This document shows positions 8,369-17,940 of a stretch of DNA of 64,000 bases, one piece after another. Under the pieces are notes generated by a model. It searched no databases. It was not told the DNA's origin and was given only the letters and a program-made list of their open reading frames with translations. Origin of the DNA: Hyphomicrobiales bacterium (GTDB taxonomy: Bacteria; Pseudomonadota; Alphaproteobacteria; Rhizobiales; Rhizobiaceae); the NCBI GenBank assembly GCA_900465685.1, contig UEGR01000025.1, forward strand, positions 1 through 64,000. Reading direction: 5' to 3'. The position numbers were made by a program, and so were the translations under genes. How positions within the stretch are numbered: the first letter of the stretch is position 1; the number at the start of each line of letters is the position of its first letter.

Positions 8369-9052
8369 ATGACGGCTGAGAGGGCAGCGACAAGCGAAAC
8401 GCGCATGAAAAAACCGGCGGGCCGCAAATCCGATGGCTGGAAGGTCTGGCTGCTCTATGCAGCCGGGTTCGTTCCGGCGGTCTGGACTTTCTATCTCGGC
8501 GCGACTGGCGGTCTTGGCGCTGATCCGGTCAAGACATTCGAACATACGCTTGGTCTCTGGACGCTGCGCTTCCTGATCCTGACCCTGCTCGTGACGCCGA
8601 TCCGCGATCTGACCGGCATCAGCCTGCTGCGCTATCGCCGGGCGCTCGGTCTTCTCGCCTTCTATTATGCGCTCATGCATTTCGCGACCTATATGGTGCT
8701 CGATCAGGCGCTGAATTTCCCGGTTATTCTCGCCGATATTCTCCGCCGCCCCTTCATCACCATCGGCATGGTCAGCCTCGCTTTGCTGGTGCCGCTGGCG
8801 CTGACATCAAACAACTGGTCGATCCGGCGGCTCGGACGCCGCTGGACCAGCCTGCACAGACTGGTCTATGTCGCCATCGCAGGCGGTGCGATCCATTTCA
8901 TCATGTCGGTCAAAAGCTGGCCCGCGGAGCCGATCATCTACGCCGCCATTGTCGCAGCGCTGCTTCTGTGGCGTATGGTGCGTCCCTACAGGCGTAGCCG
9001 CAAGACCACCGCGCCGCGTCCGCGCGGAGAGGCTGTCGCTCTAAAGAAGTAA
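8369..9052 (+). CDS. msrQ: Heme-binding membrane subunit of MsrPQ
   Basis: Integral membrane protein of 227 residues (formerly YedZ), of the ferric-reductase-like transmembrane superfamily. It passes electrons from the quinone pool or flavin reductase to MsrP. About six hydrophobic helices are visible, with candidate heme-ligand His residues in YYALMHFATYMV, SLHRLVYVAIAGGAIHFIM. The start is one base after the msrP stop, which indicates translational coupling. A basic tail (RRSRKTTAPRPRGE) lies on the cytoplasmic side. Confidence 0.93.
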   Translation: MTAERAATSETRMKKPAGRKSDGWKVWLLYAAGFVPAVWTFYLGATGGLGADPVKTFEHTLGLWTLRFLILTLLVTPIRDLTGISLLRYRRALGLLAFYYALMHFATYMVLDQALNFPVILADILRRPFITIGMVSLALLVPLALTSNNWSIRRLGRRWTSLHRLVYVAIAGGAIHFIMSVKSWPAEPIIYAAIVAALLLWRMVRPYRRSRKTTAPRPRGEAVALKK

Positions 9053-9202
9053 CATCTTATAGAAGGGCTGGTTTTTAAAGATTCCAGTCTATTGAGATAA
9101 ATTTCTCCATTTTCTGGATAGGCACTGACATAGTGCCGCAAATCATGTCAGTATCGCCGCAGATTCCGCAATGATTACCGCAACCGGCGAGCACTGAGGC
9201 AC

Positions 9203-10198
9203 ATGACGTCTATTTTAAAATCGGCGCCCGTTCGCATTGCAGTCAAGTTTATCTTTGTAGTTGCCGCTCTTATCTTTGCGATCTGGGCGAGTTTTGCGAT
9301 GTGGTATCAATTGCCGTTCGGCAGCGCAGTCCGACAAGCGATCATCGCAGTGTGGTTGCTCATCACGCTTTGGATCATTGCCGGGGAACGGCAATTCTCC
9401 TGCTGGCGCAAACGATTGTTCTTCTGCTTCCTCGCGCTCCTCATTCTCGGCTGGTGGACGACCATCCGCCCTTCCCTCGACCGCATGTGGGCGCCCGATG
9501 TTGCACGCATCGTCACCGGCAAGGTGGATGGCGACATGGTTACCTTGTTCAATGTCCGCGACTTCGAATGGCGCACGACCGAAGACTTTACCGAAAACTG
9601 GAAAGACGAAACCTACGACCTCAGCAAGATCACGTCGGTGGATATCTATCTGTCCTACTGGTCGAGCCCGGCCATCGCACACACGCTGCTTTCGTTCGGC
9701 TTTGCGGACGGTCGCCATGTGGTCTTCTCCGGCGAGATCCGCCGCGAGCATCATGAAGTCTTCTCCTCCATTGGCGGCTTTTTTCGGGAATTCGAGCTGG
9801 CGATGATCGCCGCCGAGGAGCGCGACATCATTTATCTGCGCACCAATGTCCGCAAGGAAGACGTCTATCGCTATCAGGTCAGATTGCCGCCCGGACCGGC
9901 CAGACAATTGTTCCTGTCCTATGTCGAGCGTGGCAACCAGCTGGCCGCCAAGGCAGAGTTCTACAACACGCTGACCACCAACTGCACGACCATGATCTTC
10001 GACATGGCGCGCCTGCTCGATCCGACATTCCCCTTCGACTATCGTATTTTGCTGTCGGGCTATCTGCCCGGCTATCTTTACGACAACCACTGGATCGAGA
10101 ATGGCGGCTCGCTGGAAGAAGTACGCCAGCGCGCATCCATCGATGCAAAAGCACAGGCAGGCGGACGCGACGGCTTTTCGCAACGCATCCGCGAATAA
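9203..10198 (+). CDS. DUF4105 / Lnb N-terminal-like membrane protein
   Basis: Protein of 331 residues with three hydrophobic helices in the first 90 residues and a long periplasmic domain. The conserved motif YNTLTTNCTTMIFD, with its Cys, near residue 260 marks the DUF4105/Lnb N-terminal domain, a NlpC/P60-like thiol fold linked in other bacteria to lipoprotein N-acylation. Upstream His residues (REHHEVFSSIGGFF) may complete a catalytic site. GAGG lies before the ATG. A rho-independent terminator follows at once. The exact reaction is not established. Confidence 0.8.
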   Translation: MTSILKSAPVRIAVKFIFVVAALIFAIWASFAMWYQLPFGSAVRQAIIAVWLLITLWIIAGERQFSCWRKRLFFCFLALLILGWWTTIRPSLDRMWAPDVARIVTGKVDGDMVTLFNVRDFEWRTTEDFTENWKDETYDLSKITSVDIYLSYWSSPAIAHTLLSFGFADGRHVVFSGEIRREHHEVFSSIGGFFREFELAMIAAEERDIIYLRTNVRKEDVYRYQVRLPPGPARQLFLSYVERGNQLAAKAEFYNTLTTNCTTMIFDMARLLDPTFPFDYRILLSGYLPGYLYDNHWIENGGSLEEVRQRASIDAKAQAGGRDGFSQRIRE

Positions 10199-10202
10199 AA
10201 AA

Positions 10203-10225
10203 GCCCCGCAAAAGCGGGGCCCTTT
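10203..10225. terminator. Bidirectional rho-independent terminator
   Basis: GCCCCGC (10203-10209), loop AAAA, GCGGGGC (10214-10220), followed by CCTTTTC; on the other strand the stem is followed by TTTTTATT. It lies between the convergent DUF4105 and ridA-like genes and can serve both. Confidence 0.85.
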
Positions 10226-10244
10226 TCATGCAGTCGCGCTGGGA

Positions 10245-10589
10245 TCAGATCGCAGCGGTGATGATGATCTCGACCTTGTAGTCCGGCGTTGCAAGCGCTG
10301 CTTCACCGGTTGCGCGGGCTGGGGTGTGCTCCGGATGGACCCATGCGTCCCACACAGCGTTCATTTCGGCGAAATCCTTCATGTCGGCCATCCAGATGAT
10401 CGCCTGAAGGATCTTGGTCTTGTCCGAACCGGTTTCCTTGAGCAGGCGATCCACTTCAGCCAGAACGGCCTTGGTCTGGTCGGTCACGCTGGCGCCCGGC
10501 AGACCCACCTGACCGGCGAGGTAAACAGTATTGCCGTGAACCACGGCCTGGCTCATGCGCGGACCAACTCCGATGCGACGGATGCTCAT
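10245..10589 (-). CDS. RidA family protein (YjgF/YER057c/UK114)
   Basis: Protein of 114 residues of the RidA family, many members of which hydrolyse reactive enamine/imine intermediates in the cytoplasm. GNTVYLAGQVG near residue 20 and the C-terminal PARATGEAALATPDYKVEIIITA match the family; the Arg in PARAT corresponds to the catalytic/carboxylate-binding Arg of RidA. AGAGGAG precedes the ATG. It is monocistronic with its own terminator. Which RidA subfamily it belongs to cannot be settled by eye. Confidence 0.9.
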   Translation of the reverse strand: MSIRRIGVGPRMSQAVVHGNTVYLAGQVGLPGASVTDQTKAVLAEVDRLLKETGSDKTKILQAIIWMADMKDFAEMNAVWDAWVHPEHTPARATGEAALATPDYKVEIIITAAI

Positions 10590-10726
10590 GGTGAACTCCT
10601 CTGAATGCTGCTGCGGAACGTGCTCCGCATTGAAAAAATGTGCGCTCTCTTATGGAAGTCTATGCGCAGTTTGGCAATGGCATTGCCATGCGTGATCGCT
10701 TAATTTCGAAAACAGGAGGAACGACT

Positions 10727-11110
10727 ATGGAGAAGCCGCTTGCCGACATTTACCGGGATTATATCGCCTGCCTGAACCGACGGGATTGGGATAATCTCGG
10801 GCGCTTTGTCCATCAGACGGTCTCGCATAATGACAGGCCTTTCGGACTGGCTGGCTATCGCGCCATGCTGGAGCAGGATTTCAAGGCGATCCCCGACCTC
10901 CAATTCAATATAGAACTGCTCGTCAGTGAACCGCCAACGATCGCCGCGCGTCTGGCTTTCGACTGCACGCCCGTTGGCGCCTTGTTCGGCCTGCCGGTCA
11001 ACGGCCGCAGAATCCGGTTTACGGAAAACGTCTTTTACACCTTCGAGAATGGCCTTATAAAAGCAGTCTGGTCGATTATCGACAAAGCAGCCATCGAAGC
11101 GCAGCTTTGA
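10727..11110 (+). CDS. SnoaL-like (NTF2-fold) protein
   Basis: Small protein of 127 residues with the pattern of SnoaL-like polyketide-cyclase/ester-cyclase relatives: YIACLNRRDWDNLGRFVH, then GLAGYRAMLEQDFKAIPDLQFNIE, FGLPVNGRRIRFTENVFYTFENGLIKAVWSIID. The NTF2-like cone fold is typical for these. AGGAGG lies seven bases before the ATG at 10727, which fixes the start and excludes the longer reading from 10640. No substrate can be named. It stands alone before the rpmH promoter. Confidence 0.8.
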   Translation: MEKPLADIYRDYIACLNRRDWDNLGRFVHQTVSHNDRPFGLAGYRAMLEQDFKAIPDLQFNIELLVSEPPTIAARLAFDCTPVGALFGLPVNGRRIRFTENVFYTFENGLIKAVWSIIDKAAIEAQL

Positions 11111-11123
11111 TCGCATCTGCGGA

Positions 11124-11152
11124 TTGACTCTTGAGGCCCCTCCCCCTATAAG
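11124..11152 (+). promoter_or_regulatory. Strong sigma-70-type promoter for rpmH-rnpA-yidC
   Basis: TTGACT (11124-11129), 17-base spacer, TATAAG (11147-11152). This near-consensus pair lies 178 bases before rpmH, leaving a leader that contains a dispersed palindrome at 11234-11281. A strong promoter is expected for a ribosomal protein operon. Confidence 0.7.
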
Positions 11153-11233
11153 CCGCGTCACGTTCGCCCGCGCGGGTTAACGGATGGTTTGCGCTGTCCG
11201 CCGCAAGGGAAAAGAACCAGCTCCTGTTCATGA

Positions 11234-11281
11234 GAGCATGATCCCGGAAAAGGGAAACCGGCTTCGGGCCAGATCATGCTC
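11234..11281. repeat. Dispersed palindrome in the rpmH leader
   Basis: Arms GAGCATGATC (11234-11243) and GATCATGCTC (11272-11281) enclose a core with CCGGAAAAGGGAAACCGG. This belongs to the intergenic palindromes common in Rhizobiales. It sits in the predicted rpmH mRNA leader, where it could fold and affect translation or stability. Confidence 0.7.
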
Positions 11282-11329
11282 AACTGAAAAACAGAATTAA
11301 GAAGGGCCGCACACCGCGGTATTAAAAAA

Positions 11330-11464
11330 ATGAAGCGCACTTATCAGCCATCCAAGATCGTCCGCAAGCGTCGTCACGGTTTCCGTGCACGCATGGCTAC
11401 CACCGGCGGCCGCAAGGTTCTCGCCGCTCGCCGTTCGCGCGGCCGTAAGCGGCTTTCCGCTTAA
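11330..11464 (+). CDS. rpmH: 50S ribosomal protein L34
   Basis: Protein of 44 residues, [18 protein letters not shown] at the start and a basic end [11 protein letters not shown], the normal sequence and length of L34. It is a structural protein of the large ribosomal subunit. It is followed by rnpA after 34 bases, the universal bacterial arrangement near yidC. The gene is too short to stand out by length and was read directly from the sequence. Confidence 0.97.
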   Translation: MKRTYQPSKIVRKRRHGFRARMATTGGRKVLAARRSRGRKRLSA

Positions 11465-11498
11465 TCTTTTCCCGCGCAGCAGCGCGGTGATCAGAAAC

Positions 11499-11924
11499 AT
11501 GAAAAAGCCGAAACAAATACTCCGCCTTCGCAAGAGAGCGGAGTTTTTGGCTTTAAGGAACGGTGAAAAGCGGCGTGGTCCGCTGTTTCTTCTCGAAGTT
11601 CGCGAGCGGACGGAAGAGGAATCGGCAGTGGCCAAAATTGGCGAAAAGCCCCGCGCCGGCTTCACCGTCACCAAGAAGAACGGCAACGCCGTGATACGAA
11701 ATCGCATCCGCCGCAGGCTGAGAGAAGCGGTACGTTGTCACGCAGGACGTGACATGGCGCCTTCGACCGACTATGTGATCGTAGCGCGCGAGCAAGCTCT
11801 CACTGCGCCCTTTTCGCGACTGACCGAGGAACTCACCCGCCGTATTACGGCCAGGGCTGAGCGGAAGGGCGAAGGGAAACGCCGAACGGAAAGACCGGAA
11901 TCAGGACCCGTCAATGGAAAATAA
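11499..11924 (+). CDS. rnpA: Ribonuclease P protein component
   Basis: Protein of 141 residues that assists the RNase P RNA in 5' maturation of tRNAs. The signature is in the middle: [30 protein letters not shown] (RNR motif). The N-terminus [19 protein letters not shown] is typical. Start at ATG 11499. The C-terminal 25 residues are a basic, low-complexity tail ([18 protein letters not shown]) that overlaps the yidC start by 11 bases, indicating coupling. Confidence 0.95.
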   Translation: MKKPKQILRLRKRAEFLALRNGEKRRGPLFLLEVRERTEEESAVAKIGEKPRAGFTVTKKNGNAVIRNRIRRRLREAVRCHAGRDMAPSTDYVIVAREQALTAPFSRLTEELTRRITARAERKGEGKRRTERPESGPVNGK

Positions 11925-13746
11925 ACGCAATTTCTTCATCACCATTGCCCTGTCCATCCTCATACTGACGCTGTGGCAAGTGTTTTATCTGGGTCCGAAA
12001 ACGGAAGCCCAGCGGGAGCAGGCACGCATTGAGGAGCAACAGCGGCAGGCCCAGCAGGCAGCCCAGAGCAGCCAGGCAGGCAACAGCGCGGGCGATACGC
12101 CACAGGCGCCAGCTGCCTCAGGCACAATTCCCGGCCATGGTGATGTGGCAGCCGCAGGCGGCGCGCTGAGCCGCGAAGCCGCAATCGCCCAGACGCAGCG
12201 TGTTCAGATCGACACGCCTTCGCTGCGCGGTTCGATCAATCTGACCGGCGCGCGTCTTGATGACCTCTTCCTCAAGAACTATCACGAGACGGTCGACGAC
12301 AATTCTCCGAATATCGAACTGCTCGCGCCTTCCGCGCTGAAGCAGGGCTATTTCGTTGAACTTGGCTTCACCGGCAATGACACGACCGGCCCGGTTCCGG
12401 GTCCGAACACCGTCTGGTCCGTGGAAGGCAACGACAAGCTGACCCAGACCACGCCGGTCACGCTGACCTATACCAACGAGAAGAACATCACCTTCAAGCG
12501 CGTCATCTCGGTTGACGACGCCTATATGTTCGCCGTTGACGACACGATCACCAACAATACCGGTGCGCCGATTTCGCTGGCATCCTATGGCCGCGTGACC
12601 CGCTTCAACCAGCCGGAACATGCCAGCGCCACCTATGTTCTGCATGAAGGCCTGATCGGCGTCATGGGTCAGGACGGCCTGCAGGAAATCAAGTATTCCA
12701 AGGTCGAAGACGACAAGGACATCTCGTTCAAGGACGTCAATGGCGGCTGGCTCGGCATCACCGACAAGTACTGGGCCGCAACGCTCGTACCGCCGCAGGA
12801 CGAAAAGTTCACCGGCCGCTTCTCGCACTTCACCAATGATCGCCCGCGCTACCAGACCGATTTCCTCGGTGCGCCGATGACCATTGAGGCTGGCCAGTCG
12901 CAGACGCTGAAGAACCACGTCTTTGCCGGTGCAAAGGTTGTTACCCAAATTCAGGCTTATGAAAAGCAGCTCGGCATCAAGCAGTTCGAACTGCTGATCG
13001 ACTGGGGCTGGTTCTACTTCATCACCAAGCCGATGTTCTACCTCATCGACTGGATCTACAAGTTCTCCGGCAATTTCGGCGTCGCCATCCTGGTTGTCAC
13101 CGTTCTGCTCAAGGGCCTGTTCTTCCCGCTCGCCAACAAGTCGTACAAGTCGATGGCGCGCATGAAGCTGGTTCAGCCGAAGATGACGGAAATCCGCGAA
13201 AAATACGCGGATGACAAGATGAAGCAGCAGCAGGCCATGATGCAGCTGTACAAGGAAGAGAAGATCAATCCGCTCGCGGGCTGCTGGCCGGTGCTGGTGC
13301 AGATTCCGGTGTTCTTTGCCCTGTATAAGGTTCTCTACGTCACCATCGAAATGCGCCACGCGCCGTTCTTTGGCTGGATTCAGGATCTTGCAGCGCCCGA
13401 TCCAACCTCGCTCTTCAACCTGTTCGGTCTTCTGCCTTTCGCCGTGCCACACTTCCTGATGATTGGCGTCTGGCCGCTCCTGATGGGTATCACCATGTTC
13501 CTGCAGATGCGCATGAACCCGACCCCGCCGGATCCGACGCAGGCTGCGATCTTCACCTGGATGCCGATCATCTTCACCTTCATGCTGGCTTCGTTCCCGG
13601 CTGGTCTGGTGATCTACTGGGCATGGAACAACCTGCTCTCGATCACCCAGCAGGGCATCATCATGAAGCGTCAGGGCGTCAAGATCGAGCTCTTCGATAA
13701 CCTTAAGGGCATGTTCAAACGAAAGCCCAATGAGGCGAAGAAATAG
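11914..13746 (+). CDS. yidC: Membrane protein insertase YidC
   Basis: Inner-membrane insertase of 610 residues. The order is: first transmembrane helix (residues 5-25, [18 protein letters not shown]), a Gln/Ala-rich linker, the large periplasmic P1 domain (about 80-365), then the conserved five-helix core from [16 protein letters not shown] with [21 protein letters not shown] and [23 protein letters not shown]. Length is normal for Gram-negative YidC. It works with SecYEG or alone to insert membrane proteins. It is third in the rpmH operon and is followed by a terminator. Confidence 0.97.
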   Translation: MENKRNFFITIALSILILTLWQVFYLGPKTEAQREQARIEEQQRQAQQAAQSSQAGNSAGDTPQAPAASGTIPGHGDVAAAGGALSREAAIAQTQRVQIDTPSLRGSINLTGARLDDLFLKNYHETVDDNSPNIELLAPSALKQGYFVELGFTGNDTTGPVPGPNTVWSVEGNDKLTQTTPVTLTYTNEKNITFKRVISVDDAYMFAVDDTITNNTGAPISLASYGRVTRFNQPEHASATYVLHEGLIGVMGQDGLQEIKYSKVEDDKDISFKDVNGGWLGITDKYWAATLVPPQDEKFTGRFSHFTNDRPRYQTDFLGAPMTIEAGQSQTLKNHVFAGAKVVTQIQAYEKQLGIKQFELLIDWGWFYFITKPMFYLIDWIYKFSGNFGVAILVVTVLLKGLFFPLANKSYKSMARMKLVQPKMTEIREKYADDKMKQQQAMMQLYKEEKINPLAGCWPVLVQIPVFFALYKVLYVTIEMRHAPFFGWIQDLAAPDPTSLFNLFGLLPFAVPHFLMIGVWPLLMGITMFLQMRMNPTPPDPTQAAIFTWMPIIFTFMLASFPAGLVIYWAWNNLLSITQQGIIMKRQGVKIELFDNLKGMFKRKPNEAKK

Positions 13747-13756
13747 AACTGAAAGA

Positions 13757-13780
13757 ACCCCGCTTAGGCGGGGTTTTTTA
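13757..13780 (+). terminator. Rho-independent terminator after yidC
   Basis: ACCCCGC (13757-13763), loop TTAG, GCGGGGT (13768-13774) and a T run to 13779. It separates the rpmH-rnpA-yidC unit from engB. Confidence 0.85.
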
Positions 13781-13855
13781 TGCCGTCATGTTGACAATGC
13801 GGCCCATACCATTGATGCGTGTGTTCTACAGAATAAAGCGACCAGGATAAAAACA

Positions 13856-14581
13856 TTGAGCGAGCAGGATAAGAAGCAGGCGGCAATCAATGCGGCTCAG
13901 GCGGCGGCAGATGCGACCCGCGCGGCGCAGGCGGCACTGGTCGAGCAAGGCCGTGCGCTGTTCAAAAAGTCGTGGATCTTTATCCGCGGCGTGCCGTCGA
14001 TGCAGTTCCTGCCACCGGAAGGCCCGGTGGAAATCGCCTTTGCCGGACGCTCCAATGTCGGCAAGTCATCGCTGATCAATGCTCTGGTCAACAAGAAGGG
14101 CCTTGCGCGCACCTCCAATACGCCGGGCCGCACGCAGGAACTGAACTATTTCGTGCCGGACGGTTATTCCGGCGAAAACGGCGACCTGCCGCCGCTGGCC
14201 CTCGTGGACATGCCCGGCTATGGCTTCGCCGAAGCACCCAAGGCCCATGTCGATGCCTGGACGCGGCTTGTTTTCGACTATCTGCGCGGACGCACCACGC
14301 TGAAGCGCGTCTATGTGCTGATCGACGCCCGCCACGGCATCAAGAAGAACGACGCCGAAGTGCTCGACCTTCTCGACAAGGCAGCCGTGTCCTACCAGAT
14401 CGTGCTGACCAAGATCGACAAGATCAAACCGGCGGGCGTGCCGCGCTTGATGGCGGATACACACAAGCTCACCTTCCGCCGCGCAGCCTGCTTCCCCGGC
14501 ATTATCGCCACCTCGTCGGAAAAAGGCCTCGGCCTCGACGATTTGCGCGCCGCTATTGCTCTGGTGATCAAAGAATCCTGA
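13856..14581 (+). CDS. engB: Ribosome-biogenesis GTPase EngB (YsxC/YihA)
   Basis: GTPase of about 241 residues needed for 50S assembly. An Ala-rich N-terminal extension of about 45 residues is followed by the G domain: Walker [15 protein letters not shown], switch region [14 protein letters not shown]3 [14 protein letters not shown]4 TKIDK. I chose TTG at 13856 with AGGAT upstream; it begins (M)SEQDKKQ, while an ATG at 13730 would overlap yidC and cross the terminator. It sits between yidC and argB, as in other Brucellaceae as I recall. Confidence 0.93.
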   Translation: MSEQDKKQAAINAAQAAADATRAAQAALVEQGRALFKKSWIFIRGVPSMQFLPPEGPVEIAFAGRSNVGKSSLINALVNKKGLARTSNTPGRTQELNYFVPDGYSGENGDLPPLALVDMPGYGFAEAPKAHVDAWTRLVFDYLRGRTTLKRVYVLIDARHGIKKNDAEVLDLLDKAAVSYQIVLTKIDKIKPAGVPRLMADTHKLTFRRAACFPGIIATSSEKGLGLDDLRAAIALVIKES

Positions 14582-14591
14582 TTTCAGCCTG

Positions 14592-14616
14592 ACCTGTCCT
14601 CAAAGAGGACAGGTTT
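14592..14616. terminator. Hairpin between engB and the phosphatase gene
   Basis: ACCTGTCCTC (14592-14601), loop AAA, GAGGACAGGT (14605-14614), then TT. It is a perfect 10-bp stem between convergent genes and overlaps the last codons and stop of the minus-strand gene. The T tract is short, so termination strength is uncertain. Confidence 0.45.
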
Positions 14617-15235
14617 CCGGCAGATTGTTCAGCCCCTGATTGCGGCGCTCGAACTGCACGCTGGTCTTTTCACCGTCGCGGGTAATGCGCAGCACATAGA
14701 TGCTGTCGAAATCGTCGCCTGACCATTTGGGCACGTCATGCTTGTCGCCACCGTTCTCCTTGACGATGTCGCGCACCAGCTTGACGATCTGCTTGTGCTC
14801 CCAGCCAACCAGAACGGTCGCATTGCGATAGGCAGGTGCTTCCAGCGCTTCTTCCAGCTTGTCGATATCTTCGAAGCCAAAACGCGTATCGACCGGCAGG
14901 CCGAGCGAAATTGCAGTCGGTTCGACCGTCGCAAGCGGACGCACATAGGCATAGGTTTCGCCCTTGTCGTCCTTCTCCTCGGACGGATTGGGCGCGAAAA
15001 TCGCCGCGGGCTTGCCGAACTGTTTTGCGATGACCGCGGGCAGTTTCAGCGAACGGTTCAGGCCGCGACAGCTCAGCTGCCCCAATCCTGCTTCCGGCTT
15101 TTCGCCATGGCGGACAAAGATCACGGTTTGTGTGGAGGCTGCCGCAGCAGCAGTGCTTTGAGCAGCATTGAGGGCAAAGAGCGAAACCAGAGCGGTCAAA
15201 ATCAACCGACGCATTGAAACAACTTTCTTCATCAT
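14600..15235 (-). CDS. Exported histidine phosphatase superfamily protein
   Basis: Protein of 211 residues with a signal peptide (two Met at the start, basic MRRLILTALVSLFALNAAQS, Ala-rich cleavage region). The mature part has VIFVRHGEKPEAGLG, the catalytic RHG motif of the phosphoglycerate-mutase-like phosphatases. The second catalytic His may be in VLVGWEHKQIVKLV, which suits this subgroup. It is probably a periplasmic phosphatase of unknown substrate. It converges with engB through a hairpin. The start could be 15235 or 15232. Confidence 0.8.
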   Translation of the reverse strand: MMKKVVSMRRLILTALVSLFALNAAQSTAAAAASTQTVIFVRHGEKPEAGLGQLSCRGLNRSLKLPAVIAKQFGKPAAIFAPNPSEEKDDKGETYAYVRPLATVEPTAISLGLPVDTRFGFEDIDKLEEALEAPAYRNATVLVGWEHKQIVKLVRDIVKENGGDKHDVPKWSGDDFDSIYVLRITRDGEKTSVQFERRNQGLNNLPETCPL

Positions 15236-15413
15236 GCAGTGAAACTATAAAATCACGATTTACATAGAACATTGGCGTGAGGATGCGAAGCAGTGTCCAG
15301 CCAACTATTCGTGAAAAATAAGTCGCGAGACCGTTTTCGCGGATTCCATTTGAATCAAAACCGGTCTAGAAAAGCCTGCCTCTTCTGCCCTGTCGCCAGC
15401 CATGGAGCCCGCG

Positions 15414-16304
15414 ATGACGACCCTTGAAAATTCCGAAAAGCAAGCGCAACTCCTCTCCGCCGCCCTGCCCTATATGCAGCGCTACGAGAACAAGCACGTC
15501 GTCGTGAAATATGGCGGCCACGCCATGGGCAATCCGGAGCTGGGCAAGGCTTTCGCCCGCGATATCGCGCTTTTGAAGCAGTCCGGCATCAACCCGATTG
15601 TCGTGCATGGCGGCGGACCGCAGATCCAGGCCATGCTGACCAAGCTCGGCATCGAATCCCGTTTTGAAGGCGGATTGCGCGTCACCGACGAAAAGACCGT
15701 CGAAGTGGTGGAAATGGTTCTGGCCGGTTCCATCAACAAGGAAATCGTCGCCCTCATCAATGCCGAAGGCGAATGGGCCATTGGCCTGTGCGGCAAGGAC
15801 GGCAACATGGTCTTCGCGCAGAAGGCGCACAAGACCGTCATCGACCCCGATTCCAACATCGAGAAAGTGCTCGATCTCGGCTTCGTCGGCGAACCGGCGG
15901 AAGTAGACCGCACCCTGCTCGATCTTCTGGCGCGTTCCGAGATGATCCCGGTCATCGCACCGGTCGCTCCGGGCCGCGACGGCCACACCTACAACATCAA
16001 TGCCGACACATTTGCGGGCGCCATCGCAGGCGCGCTTGCCGCAACCCGCCTTCTGTTCCTGACCGACGTTCCGGGCGTGCTGGACAAGGACAAGAAGCTG
16101 ATCAAGGAACTCTCCGTTGCCGATGCGCAGGCGCTCATCAAGGACGGCACGATTTCCGGCGGCATGATCCCCAAGGTCGAAACCTGCATTGAGGCAATCC
16201 GCCGTGGCGTGGAAGGCGTTGTCATTCTCAATGGCAAGACGCCGCATTCCGTCCTGCTGGAACTCTTCACCGAACATGGTGCCGGCACGCTGATCGTGCC
16301 ATAA
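15414..16304 (+). CDS. argB: Acetylglutamate kinase
   Basis: Enzyme of 296 residues phosphorylating N-acetyl-L-glutamate in arginine biosynthesis. Amino-acid-kinase motifs are clear: [15 protein letters not shown] near residue 30, [33 protein letters not shown] and [15 protein letters not shown]. The ATG at 15414 (MTTLENSEK) has GGAG eight bases upstream and is preferred to that at 15402. The N-terminal helix found in arginine-inhibited hexameric forms is present ([12 protein letters not shown]), so feedback inhibition is likely by family knowledge. Confidence 0.97.
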   Translation: MTTLENSEKQAQLLSAALPYMQRYENKHVVVKYGGHAMGNPELGKAFARDIALLKQSGINPIVVHGGGPQIQAMLTKLGIESRFEGGLRVTDEKTVEVVEMVLAGSINKEIVALINAEGEWAIGLCGKDGNMVFAQKAHKTVIDPDSNIEKVLDLGFVGEPAEVDRTLLDLLARSEMIPVIAPVAPGRDGHTYNINADTFAGAIAGALAATRLLFLTDVPGVLDKDKKLIKELSVADAQALIKDGTISGGMIPKVETCIEAIRRGVEGVVILNGKTPHSVLLELFTEHGAGTLIVP

Positions 16305-16310
16305 AGACCC

Positions 16311-17027
16311 ATGACCAATAGTTCCAACGCTTCGGCCTTCACTCCAGCTTTTGAGCACGTCACCGACTGGGTGTTCGATCTCGACAACACGCTTTATCCC
16401 CACGCCGCCAATCTGTTTTCGCAGATCGACGTGAAGATGACGAGCTACGTCGAAAACCTGCTGCAATTGCCGCGTGAGGAAGCCCGGCGCATCCAGAAGC
16501 AGTTCTATCTCGACTATGGCACCACGCTGAAAGGCCTGATGGAATGCCACCAGATCGATCCGGACGACTTTCTGCAAAAGGTGCACGATATTGACTATAG
16601 CTGGCTGAAGCCCGATCCGGCGCTTGGCGAAGCGATCAAGTCGCTGCCGGGCCGCCGCTTCATCTTCACCAATGGCGATCGCGGTCACGCCGAACGTGCG
16701 GCTCGTCAGCTCGGTATTCTGGATAATTTCGACGATATTTTCGACATCGTCGCTGCCGGGCTGATGCCAAAGCCGGAACGTGTCACCTATGACCGTTTTC
16801 TCGGCGCTTTCGGCGTCGATGCCAGCAAGGCGGTGATGTTCGAGGATCTGGCGCGCAACCTCGTCGTGCCCAAGGCGCTCGGCATGAAAACCGTTCTGGT
16901 GGTGCCGAATAATTTCGAGCCGACCTTCTCTGAAATCTGGGAAAGCGATCCGGAATTTACCGATCAGGTGGACTATGTGACGGATAATCTGACCCAGTTT
17001 CTGGAACAGATCATTGCAGGCAGATAG
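16311..17027 (+). CDS. HAD-family pyrimidine 5'-nucleotidase
   Basis: Protein of 238 residues, HAD superfamily. Motif I is VFDLDNTLYPH near residue 20; motif II Thr/Ser in FIFTNGDRGHAER; motif III Lys in PKPERVTYDRF; motif IV in VMFEDLARNL. It matches the SDT1-like pyrimidine 5'-nucleotidase group often placed after argB in Rhizobiales. It starts six bases after argB and overlaps the next gene by 14 bases, so these three form an operon. The substrate is inferred from the family. Confidence 0.85.
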   Translation: MTNSSNASAFTPAFEHVTDWVFDLDNTLYPHAANLFSQIDVKMTSYVENLLQLPREEARRIQKQFYLDYGTTLKGLMECHQIDPDDFLQKVHDIDYSWLKPDPALGEAIKSLPGRRFIFTNGDRGHAERAARQLGILDNFDDIFDIVAAGLMPKPERVTYDRFLGAFGVDASKAVMFEDLARNLVVPKALGMKTVLVVPNNFEPTFSEIWESDPEFTDQVDYVTDNLTQFLEQIIAGR

Positions 17028-17925
17028 GCATTTTACCGGCCTCGAACAATCTATCGATGCGGCGGCCCACCGTATCCTCGACCGGCTGCCGCGGAACCGC
17101 CTGACCGACGGACTGATTGAATTTCTGGTCTTCGGCCTGAAACAGGCATGGGCCTGCCTGTTTGGCGGCGCCATGCTCGGCCTCATCATCCTCACCCGCT
17201 GGTTTTGGCCGGAAAGCGGTCTTGGCGGTGTCGTCACCCGCTATGATTTTCTCTTCCTTTCCGCGCTGGCTATCCAGCTTGCCATGCTGGTGTTCAAGCT
17301 GGAGGCATGGGAAGAAGCCAAGGTCATTCTGATTTTCCATGTCGTCGGCACGGCCATGGAAGTGTTCAAGACCCATGCCGGTTCATGGGTGTATCCGGAA
17401 GAAAACTTCTTCCGGATCGGCGGCGTGCCGCTGTTTTCAGGCTTCATGTATGCGGCAGTCGGCTCCTATATGGCACGCATCAACCGCATCTTCGATATCC
17501 GGCTGAACCATTATCCGCCGCTCTGGACAACATTGGTGCTGGCAGCTGCGATCTACGTCAATTTCTTCGCCCATCATTTCATCTGGGACATTCGCTGGCC
17601 GCTGTTTGCACTGACATTCGCCTTGTTCTGGCGGACCAGCATGCATTATCGCGTGTTCCGCTTTCGGCACAAAATGCCCCTGCTCGTCGCCTTCCTGCTG
17701 ACCTCGTTCTTCATCTGGTTTGCAGAAAATATCGGCACATGGTCGAAGGCCTGGCTCTATCCCAACCAGCATAATGGCTGGGTGCCGGTTTCACTCGGCA
17801 AGCTCGGCTCATGGTATCTCCTGATGATCATTTCCGTTGTGCTGGTCACGCTGGTTCATCGTCCTCGCCCCTATGAGAGCGAGGAAGACGCCCAATCGCT
17901 TACTCCTGAAAAGGCAGAAGCATAA
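17014..17925 (+). CDS. DUF817 integral membrane protein
   Basis: Protein of 303 residues with seven or eight hydrophobic helices (for example LGLIILTRWFW, FLFLSALAIQLAMLVF, LVAFLLTSFFIWFA). Conserved family stretches include RLTDGLIEFLVFGLKQAWACLFGG, FKTHAGSWVYPEENFFRIGGVPLFSGFMYAAVGSY and FAENIGTWSKAWLYPNQ, which I recognise as DUF817. No function is known. The start overlaps the HAD gene by 14 bases. It is the last gene of the argB run. Confidence 0.8.
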   Translation: MQADRHFTGLEQSIDAAAHRILDRLPRNRLTDGLIEFLVFGLKQAWACLFGGAMLGLIILTRWFWPESGLGGVVTRYDFLFLSALAIQLAMLVFKLEAWEEAKVILIFHVVGTAMEVFKTHAGSWVYPEENFFRIGGVPLFSGFMYAAVGSYMARINRIFDIRLNHYPPLWTTLVLAAAIYVNFFAHHFIWDIRWPLFALTFALFWRTSMHYRVFRFRHKMPLLVAFLLTSFFIWFAENIGTWSKAWLYPNQHNGWVPVSLGKLGSWYLLMIISVVLVTLVHRPRPYESEEDAQSLTPEKAEA

Positions 17926-17940
17926 GTCTCCAACGCTCGG

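Noticed and set aside
15366-17237. Very long minus-strand reading frame opposite argB and the HAD gene
   Set aside because: It is the antisense shadow of two certain genes; its translation has no recognisable motif and is rich in the His, Asp and Arg typical of shadow frames in high-GC DNA.
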